Positions 52,536-62,239 are shown, counted from the first letter of the stretch. The stretch is DNA of 64,000 bases from Psychrobacter pygoscelis (GCF_004335015.1 NZ_RQRU01000003.1:1-64000); one strand, 5' to 3'. A program made the numbers and translations. The notes: generated by a model not told the origin, from the sequence alone.

Positions 52536-52919
52536 TTACAAGCAGTTAGGCGGTTTGGGTAGCCCTGCCAAGCGGTTAACATGCCGCGCTACCAATCCAG
52601 TATTGAACAACCCCTGCAAAGTTTGGTTGCTAATGTCGTCATCCGGTAGCGTCTTCATAAGATATTTGATAAGAGGGCGCGTCGCTGGCGGATGATTAAA
52701 TTCATCGTGAAAGGCGCGTACCTGCATTAAGATACGTAAGTGGAGCGGAGTAAGCTCAACTGCTAGGCTGTCGGCAAGCTGCTGCGCTACCTCTGGAGTC
52801 CAAAGGCGATGGTCGCACAAGTGCCCCTCTGCATCGAGCTTAATAGTCACGCCCTCTGCGCTATTAATAGCAGCGGCACTGCTAGTAGCATTTGCAGCTT
52901 TAGTCATTGATTGCGTCAT
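52536..52919 (-). CDS. tusE: Sulfur relay protein TusE (DsrC family)
   Basis: 127 residues; final segment AGLPKPPNCL holds the conserved penultimate Cys126 that accepts persulfide from TusD and passes it to MnmA. Other DsrC-family features are LTPLHLRILMQVRAFHDEF and PATRPLIKYLMKTL. An Ala/Ser/Thr-rich N-terminal ~20 residues is probably a non-conserved extension. Last gene of tusDCBE. Confidence 0.9.
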   Translation of the reverse strand: MTQSMTKAANATSSAAAINSAEGVTIKLDAEGHLCDHRLWTPEVAQQLADSLAVELTPLHLRILMQVRAFHDEFNHPPATRPLIKYLMKTLPDDDISNQTLQGLFNTGLVARHVNRLAGLPKPPNCL

Positions 52920-53012
52920 AATTCTCTGGTTAATAATAGTTAATTGATAAAATAAAAGTTACTGGTAGTGGTCTAACGCCCTAGTAAAACTCACTAGATA
53001 AAGTCCTAGAAA

Positions 53013-53357
53013 CTAGGCGAGAGTCACTACCTTATCAAATGCTAAATTATCTGTTGCTGTAGCAGGCAGGGTTAAGGCTACCCAAGCTTCATCAGTCAAT
53101 ACTTGACAATTTCTACCTGACATATTGAGCAGTTGCTGAGTTTTACTGTCTAACGTTTCGATGTCTGTTTGTAATACATATAACTGTTGAACGTCACGGA
53201 TCTCACTGTCCGCTATATAAGCGTCAAGCCAGTCTATGTATGCGGCAGACTCACCCAATAGCAATATACTATCAAAAGGTTGCCACAGCATCTCAAGGGC
53301 CTTAATCTGTGATTTAATCGTCGCCAAGTTGCCATGGAGTTGGTATAGAGTGCTCAT
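53013..53357 (-). CDS. tusB: Sulfur relay protein TusB (DsrH-like)
   Basis: 114 residues from ATG 53357 (a GTG at 53366 would add three). Small DsrH/TusB-like fold: MSTLYQLHGN, DSILLLGESAAYIDWLD and QLYVLQTDIETL. Low conservation is usual for this subunit, so the call leans on its place between tusC and tusE. Confidence 0.78.
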   Translation of the reverse strand: MSTLYQLHGNLATIKSQIKALEMLWQPFDSILLLGESAAYIDWLDAYIADSEIRDVQQLYVLQTDIETLDSKTQQLLNMSGRNCQVLTDEAWVALTLPATATDNLAFDKVVTLA

Positions 53358-53433
53358 AGATATCACTTAGTGTCAAAAATAAAATAGGGAGGCTATAAGC
53401 CAGGCGTTTAAGGTACTAGTCTAATATCAGCGA

Positions 53434-53757
53434 TTAAAACGTCAGAATCTGCTCAAACTCACTACTATCAATGTCGTCAGGAACCATTGTCAGCTGAGCC
53501 GCTAGTGCTTCTGGCAACATACCTATTGCCCAGCCACTAAATACATCGTCTGGCAGCCAAGCGGGCGGAATGTCGTACAAGTCTAATGACTTTATCATAC
53601 CCGCCAAACGCGATTCAGGTTGTATCAAATAGCCAAATACAGGAGCGTCTAAGTAGAGCTGGATGGTGTTGCCAAATGTCGCTAGTGTTAAGGCTAAGGC
53701 GCAGCCTTCATAGCTGGCAAGCTCGGTCGGTGTAGTCAGTTTGATCAGTAGTGCCAT
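53434..53757 (-). CDS. tusC: Sulfur relay protein TusC (DsrF-like)
   Basis: 107 residues. DsrE/F fold: ALALTLATFGNTIQLYLDAPVFGYLI and SLDLYDIPPAWL, SGWAIGMLPEALAAQ. Forms a hexamer with TusB and TusD. The family is not strongly conserved; order D-C-B-E supports the name. Confidence 0.82.
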   Translation of the reverse strand: MALLIKLTTPTELASYEGCALALTLATFGNTIQLYLDAPVFGYLIQPESRLAGMIKSLDLYDIPPAWLPDDVFSGWAIGMLPEALAAQLTMVPDDIDSSEFEQILTF

Positions 53758-53832
53758 TTCAGTACCTTTTTATTATGGGCTATTAAATCAAAAGTCGCTT
53801 GATATTAATTTTTTTCAGCTCCAATTTTGTGG

Positions 53833-53874
53833 TTTAAAGTCTTTTGTTTAAAGCCTTTTGTTTAAAGTCTTTTC
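53833..53874. repeat. Three tandem 14-bp repeats between tusD and tusC
   Basis: TTTAAAGTCTTTTG, TTTAAAGCCTTTTG and TTTAAAGTCTTTTC are consecutive, with one or two differences between copies. Confidence 0.85.
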
Positions 53875-53901
53875 GCGCTGGGAGGATGGTTTTAGGGTGG
53901 G

Positions 53902-54504
53902 TTAAAACTGTATTACCCGCTCAGCATCGCTCAGCAGCGTCGCCAGCTCGCCAAGCCCAACCAACGAAAATCGTGCGGCAAGATTGCTTAGCTCAAGTCT
54001 GCCACACTGTTGACTATCATGAACCTTGATATTACTTGATGGGCTACTCACAGCCTTATTAGCATCATCTTTCTCGCCGTCTTCATGACTTGAGTCATGG
54101 AGGTCGTGGTTCTCTAAGCGAGCTTTTAGCTTGTGCCGCCGAGCATTATCTGTATCTGATATACCGCGAGCTAAAGCCGTACTAACACACACTGGTAGGG
54201 CCAAATTATATCGTTCAGCTAGGCGTTGCCAGCCATTAGTAATGTCGAGCTGATCGGCTGTCTGCCAGTTAAAGCCATTGGCAGTGCGCGCCCCATCTGC
54301 ATAAAAAAATACTTTCAATATATGAGCAGTGTCGTCATTCGCCGTTGAGTCACGGTTACTTAGCTCAAGTAAGGCTTGCGCATAGCGTAAGGCATGCTTT
54401 GCTAAAGGATGAGATGGGTCACGAGTAACAAGTAAAAGGATAGCGTTATCCTTAGTTGAGGTCTGGGCAAGCGGCATATTGGACTCACTAAAATGGTTGA
54501 GCAT
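53902..54504 (-). CDS. tusD: Sulfur relay protein TusD (DsrE-like), extended
   Basis: 200 residues against ~128 in E. coli. The catalytic Cys106 is in LALPVCVSTALARGI. HPLAKHALRYAQALLELSN and FFYADGARTAN are typical. Residues ~118-168 are a charged, low-complexity insert (ARRHKLKARLENHDLHDSSH...) before the C-terminal LSNLAARFSLVGLGELATLLSDAERVI; the extra N-terminal ~20 residues add to the length. First gene of tusDCBE. Confidence 0.87.
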   Translation of the reverse strand: MLNHFSESNMPLAQTSTKDNAILLLVTRDPSHPLAKHALRYAQALLELSNRDSTANDDTAHILKVFFYADGARTANGFNWQTADQLDITNGWQRLAERYNLALPVCVSTALARGISDTDNARRHKLKARLENHDLHDSSHEDGEKDDANKAVSSPSSNIKVHDSQQCGRLELSNLAARFSLVGLGELATLLSDAERVIQF

Positions 54505-55010
54505 AAAGAAGTTATAAAATTGACAATTGTCTATTAATTATCTATGTATAAATGAGTAACTATATAGCTTAGTTAATCGACCGTACTGACTATAGTGATT
54601 GACTCTCTATGACTAAAATTCAAGAGTGATAGCTAAATACTACCTATTATGGCAAGTCGGTCGGCATTGCGACAATAAAACTTATAGATAGGGTAAAAAC
54701 TAAAATCATGCGCTTCGATGCTTCGATATTTATACGCTTCGATTTTTCAATATTTACTGTCGTGATCACTAGATTCAAACATTACTGCCGCGCTCACTCA
54801 GTCTAAACATTATTAGTCATGGATAGATATCACTATAAATAATCTGGACGTCATAGTATATATCTAGGCAGACAACTAAACTTTCGTTAATAGAATAAAT
54901 CGCCGGGGTTAAAAAGGGGTAAATCGTCATGAAACTGCGATAAAACTGCCATGAAACTGTCAACTTCCCTTGCTAGGGTGAGATTATAAGCGCAGTAATG
55001 GAATAATAGT
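54505..55010. other. Intergenic region with short direct repeats
   Basis: About 500 bp between divergent genes. CGCTTCGAT recurs at 54711-54758 with TTTCAATATTTA-type words, and CATGAAACTG occurs twice near 54929-54960. No gene recognised; promoters for tusD and the glycosyltransferase should lie here. Confidence 0.4.
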
Positions 55011-56861
55011 ATGACAACAGTTACTTATACAACGAGTCACACGGATCATAAAAATGACAGTTCTTTGCCGAATAAATTGCGGCAATTAGCCGATAATAGT
55101 CAAGTTAATAAGCTGAGTAGTCAGGCTGTTAAGGCATCAATTGATTCTCAAGAGCAACAAAAGCCATTACATATTGTACTGGTCACTGAGACGTGGACAC
55201 CCGATGTTAACGGGGTGTCACTCAGTTTAAAGCAGCTGATGTGTCAACTTAATAATATGGGTCACACCATCAGCTTAATCAAGCCTCAAGCCATATTTGG
55301 GCAAGACAAAGACAAAGCGCCGAGCCTCTCAAATGACTTTATTGCTAACTTACTCACCGTCAAGGGGATGCCCATCCCTCGCTATCCAGACTTACAGTTT
55401 GGTATGCCAGCGTATCATAGCATTAAACGCTACTTGTTAGCGCTGCAGCCAGATATTGTGCACATTGCCACAGAGGGGCCGCTAGGGCTGGCGGCTCTTA
55501 TTGCGGCCAAAAGCCTTGGTATTAAAGCGACAACTGGCTATCATACTCAATTCCATGATTTTAGTAGACATTTCGGCTTTGGTATAATCGCTCGACCACT
55601 GATGGCTTATTTTAAGCGCTTCCATAACTGGTCAGATGCAACGTGTGTGCCCAGTCTTAAGACGCAAAACGATCTGGCGGAGCTTGGGTTTAAGCGATTA
55701 GTGCATGTCGGCCGCGGTGTCGATATTGCTAGATTTAATCCGAATAAGCGCTCAGAGGCACTGCGTAAATCATGGGGGGCAGGGCAGCAGCACACGGTGC
55801 TGATAATGGTCAGTCGATTGTCTCCTGAAAAGGGGGTAGATATTGTTATTCAGGCTTATAAGTCGCTACAAGTTCAGCAGCTACATCGAGCTAGCAAGTT
55901 GGTCATCGTGGGTGATGGTCCAGATAGGGCAAGGCTAGAGACTATGGCCCAAGATAATGAGGATATTGTCTTTGCGGGGGCGCAAATGGGCGAGGCATTG
56001 GCTCAGCATTATGCCAGTGGAGACGCTTTTGTCTTTGCTAGTCAAGTTGAGACTTTTGGCAATGTGGTTACTGAAGCAATGGCGAGCGGCTTACCAGTAT
56101 TTGCATTTGATGACGCCGCGGCTGGTATGTTAGTCGATACGCAGTGTGGCAGTTTAGCAAAGCTTGGCAATATCCAAGAGTTTGTAGAGATAGTTACGGC
56201 CATGCCGAAGGTTCAGCAGCTTAAGCGAGCAGGGGTACAAGCCCGGCAAAAAGTACTGGGTATGTCATGGGGCAGACCAGCGCAGCAGATGCAGTCGATG
56301 TTCAAGGCGGTTATCGATAATCATTCTTGCAAGGCTGCAACGACAGATTTACTCAAGACCTCAGGTTTTAATCGTGATGGTGTTGTAACCGCAGTGCCTA
56401 GTGTAGTCAAAGCCAGTAAGATTGCTTCTAGTAAGTCGCAAGTAAAGACAGGCGCTTTACCTGTTGCTACGCCTGCCTTAGACATTGATAAATTAGACCC
56501 TGATAAAACAGACCCTAATAAAATAAATACTGAGAAGACAAACCCTAATAAAATAGTTACGGAAAAATCAGATACTAAAGATCAAAAAGATAACTTAAAA
56601 AAAATATCGATATTGATAGGGCAGGCGGCAACGAAAAGTAACCGTCAATACAATGACCAACAACTTATTAATCATTCTACTCATCGCAGTGACCAAGTTC
56701 GACCTAGGCTTTCACGCCCGAAGCAAGTCGTCACTCCGATAAGCGCTTATTCGTCGTCCGCTACTTATCCTTTCTGGAGTGAATGTCATGAAGATACCAG
56801 TGCTAAAACGGCAATCAGCACAACCAAAGAGCGAAAGGCTTCAGACCCAGAGTTACACTAG
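55011..56861 (+). CDS. Family 4 glycosyltransferase with long disordered tail
   Basis: 616 residues. The GT-B core spans ~54-430: LHIVLVTETWTPDVNGVSLSLKQLM, HIATEGPLGLAALIAAK, VGRGVDIARFNP, MVSRLSPEKGVDIVIQAYKSL and the EX7E motif ETFGNVVTE. The first ~50 residues and the last ~185 are low-complexity; the tail repeats DP-D/N-K-T/I units (residues ~480-520). Relatives glycosylate lipids or cell-envelope carriers. Its 3' end overlaps the PAP2 gene by 74 nt, implying translational coupling. Confidence 0.85.
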   Translation: MTTVTYTTSHTDHKNDSSLPNKLRQLADNSQVNKLSSQAVKASIDSQEQQKPLHIVLVTETWTPDVNGVSLSLKQLMCQLNNMGHTISLIKPQAIFGQDKDKAPSLSNDFIANLLTVKGMPIPRYPDLQFGMPAYHSIKRYLLALQPDIVHIATEGPLGLAALIAAKSLGIKATTGYHTQFHDFSRHFGFGIIARPLMAYFKRFHNWSDATCVPSLKTQNDLAELGFKRLVHVGRGVDIARFNPNKRSEALRKSWGAGQQHTVLIMVSRLSPEKGVDIVIQAYKSLQVQQLHRASKLVIVGDGPDRARLETMAQDNEDIVFAGAQMGEALAQHYASGDAFVFASQVETFGNVVTEAMASGLPVFAFDDAAAGMLVDTQCGSLAKLGNIQEFVEIVTAMPKVQQLKRAGVQARQKVLGMSWGRPAQQMQSMFKAVIDNHSCKAATTDLLKTSGFNRDGVVTAVPSVVKASKIASSKSQVKTGALPVATPALDIDKLDPDKTDPNKINTEKTNPNKIVTEKSDTKDQKDNLKKISILIGQAATKSNRQYNDQQLINHSTHRSDQVRPRLSRPKQVVTPISAYSSSATYPFWSECHEDTSAKTAISTTKERKASDPELH

Positions 56862-57705
56862 GGTAGAGGACACTCGCTTACTAGCCAAATGTAGCTTATC
56901 TCGAGCTGGCGTTACCATGCCTTGTCCTCTATATAAGTGCTCCGATAGCACAAGCACACTTATACCCACAGAGGGTAAGACGCGTCGATTATCTGCAGCA
57001 AATCGATTGGGCAGTTGTCTTAATCCTAGTGTTGGTAGAGATATTACCGCAGGCAAATTAAAACACCATGACCAATCAAAGCCTGATCTAGTCCCTGCGC
57101 ATCCTTTTTTAACTTACTTAAACGACTATCCTACTATTGCAGCGACGACCAACCAGCTATTAAGTTGGGATACTTCACTCTGTATTCATATCAATCGTTA
57201 TTCGAGCTACCAGCGCATCGCCACATTCTTTAAGTCGGTCAGTCGACTGGGGGATGGTTGGTTTTGGGGCAGTATGCTTATGGCAGCCTTGGTCCTTCAG
57301 CTACTATCAGGTGCTAAGGGAGTAGCAGCTTGGTTACCAATCCTAACCATTGCTCTAACGAGTGCGGTAGGTGTGGGGCTGTATAAGATATTAAAGGTCA
57401 AGACGGTTAGGCCACGCCCTTACCAGGTTCATCAAGTGATCATTATGGGGGAGCGCCCCCTTGATGTGTTTAGTTTCCCATCAGGGCATACCCTTCAAGC
57501 GGTTTTATTTACCTGTACGCTAGGTAGTTTTTTTCCGATACTATTATGGATTATGATACCGTTTGCTTTATTAGTGGCATTATCGCGCATGGTTTTGGGT
57601 CTTCATTATCCTACCGACGTGGCCATAGGGGGCATGCTCGGTGCTGGATTGGCACAGATGTCGCCATTTATTCACCGTTTGTTGACGACGATATTGGTGG
57701 GATAG
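56788..57705 (+). CDS. PAP2-family lipid phosphatase
   Basis: 305 residues from ATG 56788 with GGAG 8 nt upstream, in a frame different from the overlapping glycosyltransferase. About six TM segments follow a ~110-residue hydrophilic N-terminus. Phosphatase motifs are KVKTVRPRPYQV, FPSGHTLQAV and SRMVLGLHYPTDV. Members dephosphorylate phosphatidate, undecaprenyl diphosphate or similar lipids. Coupling with a glycosyltransferase suggests a lipid carrier or glycolipid role. Confidence 0.86.
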   Translation: MKIPVLKRQSAQPKSERLQTQSYTRVEDTRLLAKCSLSRAGVTMPCPLYKCSDSTSTLIPTEGKTRRLSAANRLGSCLNPSVGRDITAGKLKHHDQSKPDLVPAHPFLTYLNDYPTIAATTNQLLSWDTSLCIHINRYSSYQRIATFFKSVSRLGDGWFWGSMLMAALVLQLLSGAKGVAAWLPILTIALTSAVGVGLYKILKVKTVRPRPYQVHQVIIMGERPLDVFSFPSGHTLQAVLFTCTLGSFFPILLWIMIPFALLVALSRMVLGLHYPTDVAIGGMLGAGLAQMSPFIHRLLTTILVG

Positions 57706-57850
57706 CGAATAAACCATTAGTTAACCAGCTGTCATCATGCTGCAGTTATTTTTAGTCAAGTTGGTCATATATATTGCGATGATCACTCCTATAAACGACG
57801 TAAAGTATGATAGTCTGTTAGGCTACTGCAGCTAGGAGCCTTTCGCTATT

Positions 57851-60769
57851 ATGTCATCTGCTATCCATTCTGACCCATCTTCTAATAGACCTCACGTTCA
57901 ACCTTCATTTTCTGGGGCTTCATCTTCCCATTCACCGACTCCTGAACAAATTAACAGTCTTGAGACTGCCAGCGAGTTCGCTTTTCAGATTTGGGAAAAT
58001 AAGACCACTTCATGTCAGACTTTCTTGCGCAGTTATCCCCTTCAGACGACTCTCACGCATCAACAGATTGATGATCTGATTCAAGACTATACCCTAAACG
58101 ATGATTATGAAGTCGCTGATGAAGCAGGCGTCATGAGCGGTCTGCGTCGCCTTAGAATGCTATTAATGATGCGCTGGATTTGGCAAGATGCGCTTGGCTT
58201 TACGACACTTGAGCAGCTGACTGATGAGCTGTCAGAGTTTGCAGATGGTTGTGTGACCTTTGCTAAAGACTATACTTATAAGCGCCTGGTCGCTCGATAT
58301 GGACAACCGACTTTTATAGATGCCAAGGGCAATAAACAAGTGGATGACATGGCTATCATGGCCATGGGTAAGCTTGGTGCTAAAGAGCTTAATCTATCGA
58401 GTGACATAGATCTTATCTTTGTTCATCAAGCTAATGGTGAGACTGATGGTGATAGGGCCAAAGGCACAAAGTGTATTGATAATAAGCGCTTCATGACTCG
58501 TCTTGGTCAAGGGATTATCAAGTTGTTAGACGCCAGTACAGCTGATGGCTTTGTATTTCGTGTGGACATGCGCCTGCGCCCTTGGGGTGATGGTAGTGAT
58601 CTGGCTATTCATCTCGCTGGACTCGAAAAATACTTTGCCAAGCATGGTCGAGCTTGGGAGAGGTTCGCTTGGTTAAAAGCCCGTGAGGTTAGCCGTATCG
58701 ATTCAGGCTTTGCTGAGCAGCTCGAGGAGCTTATCAAGCCCTTTGTATTTCGCTATTATGTTGATTTTAGCGCCTTTGCAGCACTTCGAGAGATGAAGTC
58801 GCTTATCATGAATCAAGTGGCTCAACGTGAAGATTTAGATAATATTAAGCTTGGTGCAGGTGGTATTCGCGACATTGAATTTGTCGTTCAAGCCTTCCAG
58901 CTTATCTATGGTGGTCGCCAACCTCAACTACAGGTCAAATCATGTTTAAAGGCGATGAAGGTTCTACAGCAGCATGATTATCTAGAGCCGCAGACCTACC
59001 AAAATCTAGAGGCGGCTTATCGGTTTTTACGCCGCTTAGAGCATGGGATTCAGGCTATCTATGATCAGCAGACACAGCGATTACCCAGCGAAGATAAGTG
59101 GCGTCATAATCTAGCGATTACTTTAGGCTTTGAGGATTGGCCCGCTCTTATTGACACGCTAAATAGCCACCGGCATAATGTCTCAGTGCCCTTTGAGCGC
59201 ATGGTGACTGAGCGGCAAACGCCTAGTATTCAGTCCTATGGAGAGGAGCAAGAAGATTCGTTTGATAAGCAGCTCGAGCAGTTAAACAGTCTACTGACTG
59301 AGGAAAATCGCGAACGACTTCAGAGCTTTTGGTCCTCAAAGATGGTGGCCAATCTAACCGAAGAGGCCAAAGACCGACTTAATAAAGCTTATCCTGTTAT
59401 CGTCCATGCGCTGCTAATGCAAGAGTCGCAAAAGCAGCTGGCAAATGTCGCTGTTCCGCGGCTCATTACCCTACTTGAAGCCATATGTCGCCGCTCTATA
59501 TATCTAGTGATGATCGCGGAGAATCCTAATGCGACAGTTAGTCTGATTCCGGTGTTGTCGGTGAGTCCTTGGATAGCTGGAGAGTTGGCTCAATATCCCG
59601 TCTTGTTAGATACCTTCTTGCAGCAGCGCTATCGCTATTTGCCAGATAAAGATGAACTAAGAGACATTTTGCGCCAACGGCTATTACGGGTCGAGCCTGA
59701 CGATGAAGAAGAACTGCTCAGTGTGCTGCGCTTATTTAAAAAGAGCCAAGTGCTTGCTGTCGCTGCCAGCGATGTGATTGCAGAGCGGCCTATTATGCAA
59801 GTGTCAGACTCTCTGACCTATATCGCAGAAGTCGTGGTAGAAGCAGCACTGGAGCGGGCCTTCGCTAGCTTAGTGAAGCGTCATGGCTATCCGATCGCCC
59901 ATAATGGTGATCCAGTGACTGAGGCCGACTGTGGCTTTGCCATTATCGGCTATGGCAAGCTTGGCGGTCTTGAGCTATCGTATTCTTCAGATTTAGATTT
60001 GGTATTTTTGCACCAAATCAAAGAGCAAGCCATGACGACTGGCAATAAGTCTGTCAGTGGTATGAAGTTCGCTGCGCGCTTGGCACAAAAGCTGATGACC
60101 TATCTCAATGCTCAGACACGCGATGGCCGTGTCTATGAGATCGATATGCGCCTTCGACCTTCTGGTAATGCGGGCATGATGGTCGTATCCAGTCACGCTT
60201 TTGAGATTTACCAGCGAAACAAAGCTTGGTCTTGGGAGCATCAAGCGCTCGTCCGCGCCCGCGCTATTTGCGGCGATAGAAGGACCATAGCACGCTTTAA
60301 TGATATTCGCCGCGAGATACTGACCTTGCCGCGAACGATTGAACAAATCCGCGCCGATGTCACCAGCATGCGAATTAAGATGCAACGGCACTTAGGCAGT
60401 GATAAATGGGCACAGCAAGAGGGCAAGTTTCATCTAAAGCAAGATGCTGGCGGTATTATTGATATTGAGTTTATGGCGCAGTTTGCCGTACTTGCATACG
60501 CTCACGACTATCCGAGTCTGACACGATGGACAGATAATGTACGGATATTCGCTATGGTATCCAAGCTAGGTATCTGGCCACAAGAGACCTGTGATGCCCT
60601 TACCGATGCTTATCTACGGATTCGAACAGCGACGCATCAGATAGCTTTGTCTGAACAGAATCGACTGGTAGAGGAGTCTGTGTGGCATGAGACACGCAGA
60701 TTGGTTCAGGATCAGTGGCAGCGCCTAATGGGCGTTTCAGAATCTAGTAAGTCTGATAATATGAACTAG
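57851..60769 (+). CDS. glnE: Glutamine synthetase adenylyltransferase/adenylyl-removing enzyme
   Basis: 972 residues, usual length. Two nucleotidyltransferase domains: the N-terminal adenylyl-removing half with MGKLGAKELNLSSDIDLIFVH, and the C-terminal transferase half with GYGKLGGLELSYSSDLDLVFLH. It tunes glutamine synthetase activity in response to PII. LGAGGIRDIEFVVQAFQLIYGGR and QDAGGIIDIEFMAQFAVLAYA follow each domain. An N-terminal Ser/Pro-rich ~40 residues is extra. Adjacent to ilvE, as in Pseudomonas. Confidence 0.96.
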   Translation: MSSAIHSDPSSNRPHVQPSFSGASSSHSPTPEQINSLETASEFAFQIWENKTTSCQTFLRSYPLQTTLTHQQIDDLIQDYTLNDDYEVADEAGVMSGLRRLRMLLMMRWIWQDALGFTTLEQLTDELSEFADGCVTFAKDYTYKRLVARYGQPTFIDAKGNKQVDDMAIMAMGKLGAKELNLSSDIDLIFVHQANGETDGDRAKGTKCIDNKRFMTRLGQGIIKLLDASTADGFVFRVDMRLRPWGDGSDLAIHLAGLEKYFAKHGRAWERFAWLKAREVSRIDSGFAEQLEELIKPFVFRYYVDFSAFAALREMKSLIMNQVAQREDLDNIKLGAGGIRDIEFVVQAFQLIYGGRQPQLQVKSCLKAMKVLQQHDYLEPQTYQNLEAAYRFLRRLEHGIQAIYDQQTQRLPSEDKWRHNLAITLGFEDWPALIDTLNSHRHNVSVPFERMVTERQTPSIQSYGEEQEDSFDKQLEQLNSLLTEENRERLQSFWSSKMVANLTEEAKDRLNKAYPVIVHALLMQESQKQLANVAVPRLITLLEAICRRSIYLVMIAENPNATVSLIPVLSVSPWIAGELAQYPVLLDTFLQQRYRYLPDKDELRDILRQRLLRVEPDDEEELLSVLRLFKKSQVLAVAASDVIAERPIMQVSDSLTYIAEVVVEAALERAFASLVKRHGYPIAHNGDPVTEADCGFAIIGYGKLGGLELSYSSDLDLVFLHQIKEQAMTTGNKSVSGMKFAARLAQKLMTYLNAQTRDGRVYEIDMRLRPSGNAGMMVVSSHAFEIYQRNKAWSWEHQALVRARAICGDRRTIARFNDIRREILTLPRTIEQIRADVTSMRIKMQRHLGSDKWAQQEGKFHLKQDAGGIIDIEFMAQFAVLAYAHDYPSLTRWTDNVRIFAMVSKLGIWPQETCDALTDAYLRIRTATHQIALSEQNRLVEESVWHETRRLVQDQWQRLMGVSESSKSDNMN

Positions 60770-61186
60770 ATCATAGGGTTAACGAGTAAAGCGGCTAACC
60801 CAATAAAGTAGTGGTTTGGGTTACTAAAACCTCAAGTCAGTTCTAGCTAATGCTATAGCTAAGTACATAGCAGCGTGAATATGCGCATAACTGATGCAAA
60901 GCAGTACGCTAAAATGTATGGCGTAGCCAATAGTTTAGTAAGTTTAATCCAATTGTTTTAAAGCAATTTTATGACGAATTGGTAATAGTAAGCGGTAGGG
61001 ATGATGGCCTTGGAGCTGTTTTAGTTCATAGCAAGATAACTAAATTTTTATAATATTTATGAGTGGCAATGCTATAATTAATCCCTTTAAAAATAATGTA
61101 GTTTCTCGGTACTTATCGTACCGAACAATAAGAAATCTACCCAAATAGCTGGTTAGCTATCAGTAGATAAAGATAAGGATACAATT
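60770..61186 (+). promoter_or_regulatory. glnE-ilvE intergenic region with ilvE promoter and hairpin
   Basis: TGCTATAAT at 61070-61078 is an extended -10 for ilvE. The leader contains TCGGTAC / GTACCGA (61106-61124) with loop TTATC, framed by TTTCT and AGAAA. TAACCCAA / TTGGGTTA (60796-60823) follows glnE but lacks a T run. Confidence 0.45.
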
Positions 61187-62119
61187 ATGAATATGGCAAC
61201 CGCCGACGGCAAACTTTGGTTTAACGGTGATATTATCGATCAACCAGATGCCAAGATTCACGTATTAACCCATAGCTTGCACTATGGTATGGCAGTGTTT
61301 GAAGGTGTTCGTGCATATCAGACAGATGATGGCCGTACGGCGATATTTCGCCTAGCTGAACACACTGAGCGTCTGCTGGGTTCTGCTAAGATCTTTCAGA
61401 TGAATGTAGCATATGATCAAGCGACGCTTGAACAAGCACAAAAAGATATTATCGCCCAAAATAAATTCGAATCCGCTTATATCCGTCCTCTTATCTGGGT
61501 CGGTGCGGAGAAGCTAGGCTTAGCCTCGCATGACAACAGTATTAACACTATGGTTGCAGCGTGGAAGTGGGGTGCGTATCTGGGTGAGGAAGGTATTCAA
61601 AAGGGTATCCGAGTTAAGACCTCTTCTTACACCCATCACTTGCCTAATGTGACTATGTGTAAGGCAAAAGCCTCTAGTAATTATCCTGTATCTATTATGG
61701 CCAATCATGAAGTCACTCGTCATGGTTATGACGAAGCTATCTTAATGGACCCACAGGGCTATGTATGCCAAGGTTCAGGTGAAAACTTATTCTTAGTGAA
61801 AAATGGCGAGTTACACACGCCAGACCTTGCTGGTGGTGCGCTTGATGGTATTACCCGTCGTACGATTATTGAGTTTGCCAATGACTTGGGAATCAAAGTT
61901 CATGAGCGCCGAATTACTCGTGATGAGTTCTATTTAGCCGATGAGATATTCATGACAGGTACCGCCGCTGAAGTGACGCCAATCCGTGAATACGATAACA
62001 GAACGATTGGTAACGGTGGTCGTGGTGAGCTTACTGAGCAGATTCAGAGCCTATACTTTGATGTCGTCCATGGCCGCAATGAGAAGTATATTGATTGGCT
62101 TAGCTTCATCGATGGCTAA
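61187..62119 (+). CDS. ilvE: Branched-chain amino acid aminotransferase
   Basis: 310 residues, fold-type IV PLP enzyme. The cofactor Lys is K161 in MCKAKASSNY; HSLHYGMAVFEGVRAY and GSGENLFLVKNGELHTPDLAGGALDGITR are family marks. It makes Leu, Ile and Val from their 2-oxo acids with glutamate, so it ends the pathway begun by leuA. AAGGA 7 nt before ATG 61187. Single gene with terminator. Confidence 0.95.
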   Translation: MNMATADGKLWFNGDIIDQPDAKIHVLTHSLHYGMAVFEGVRAYQTDDGRTAIFRLAEHTERLLGSAKIFQMNVAYDQATLEQAQKDIIAQNKFESAYIRPLIWVGAEKLGLASHDNSINTMVAAWKWGAYLGEEGIQKGIRVKTSSYTHHLPNVTMCKAKASSNYPVSIMANHEVTRHGYDEAILMDPQGYVCQGSGENLFLVKNGELHTPDLAGGALDGITRRTIIEFANDLGIKVHERRITRDEFYLADEIFMTGTAAEVTPIREYDNRTIGNGGRGELTEQIQSLYFDVVHGRNEKYIDWLSFIDG

Positions 62120-62151
62120 GTAATCATAGTGATTCAAATCTGTTTAAAACC

Positions 62152-62183
62152 AAAAAAACCTGCTAATTAGAGCAGGTTTTTTT
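62152..62183 (+). terminator. Intrinsic terminator of ilvE
   Basis: 13-bp stem AAAAAAACCTGCT / AGCAGGTTTTTTT with loop AATTAG. Confidence 0.88.
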
Positions 62184-62239
62184 ATAGGGCTGATAATTAA
62201 TACACGGATTAATAAATATAGCTCATGCTACTTAAAACT

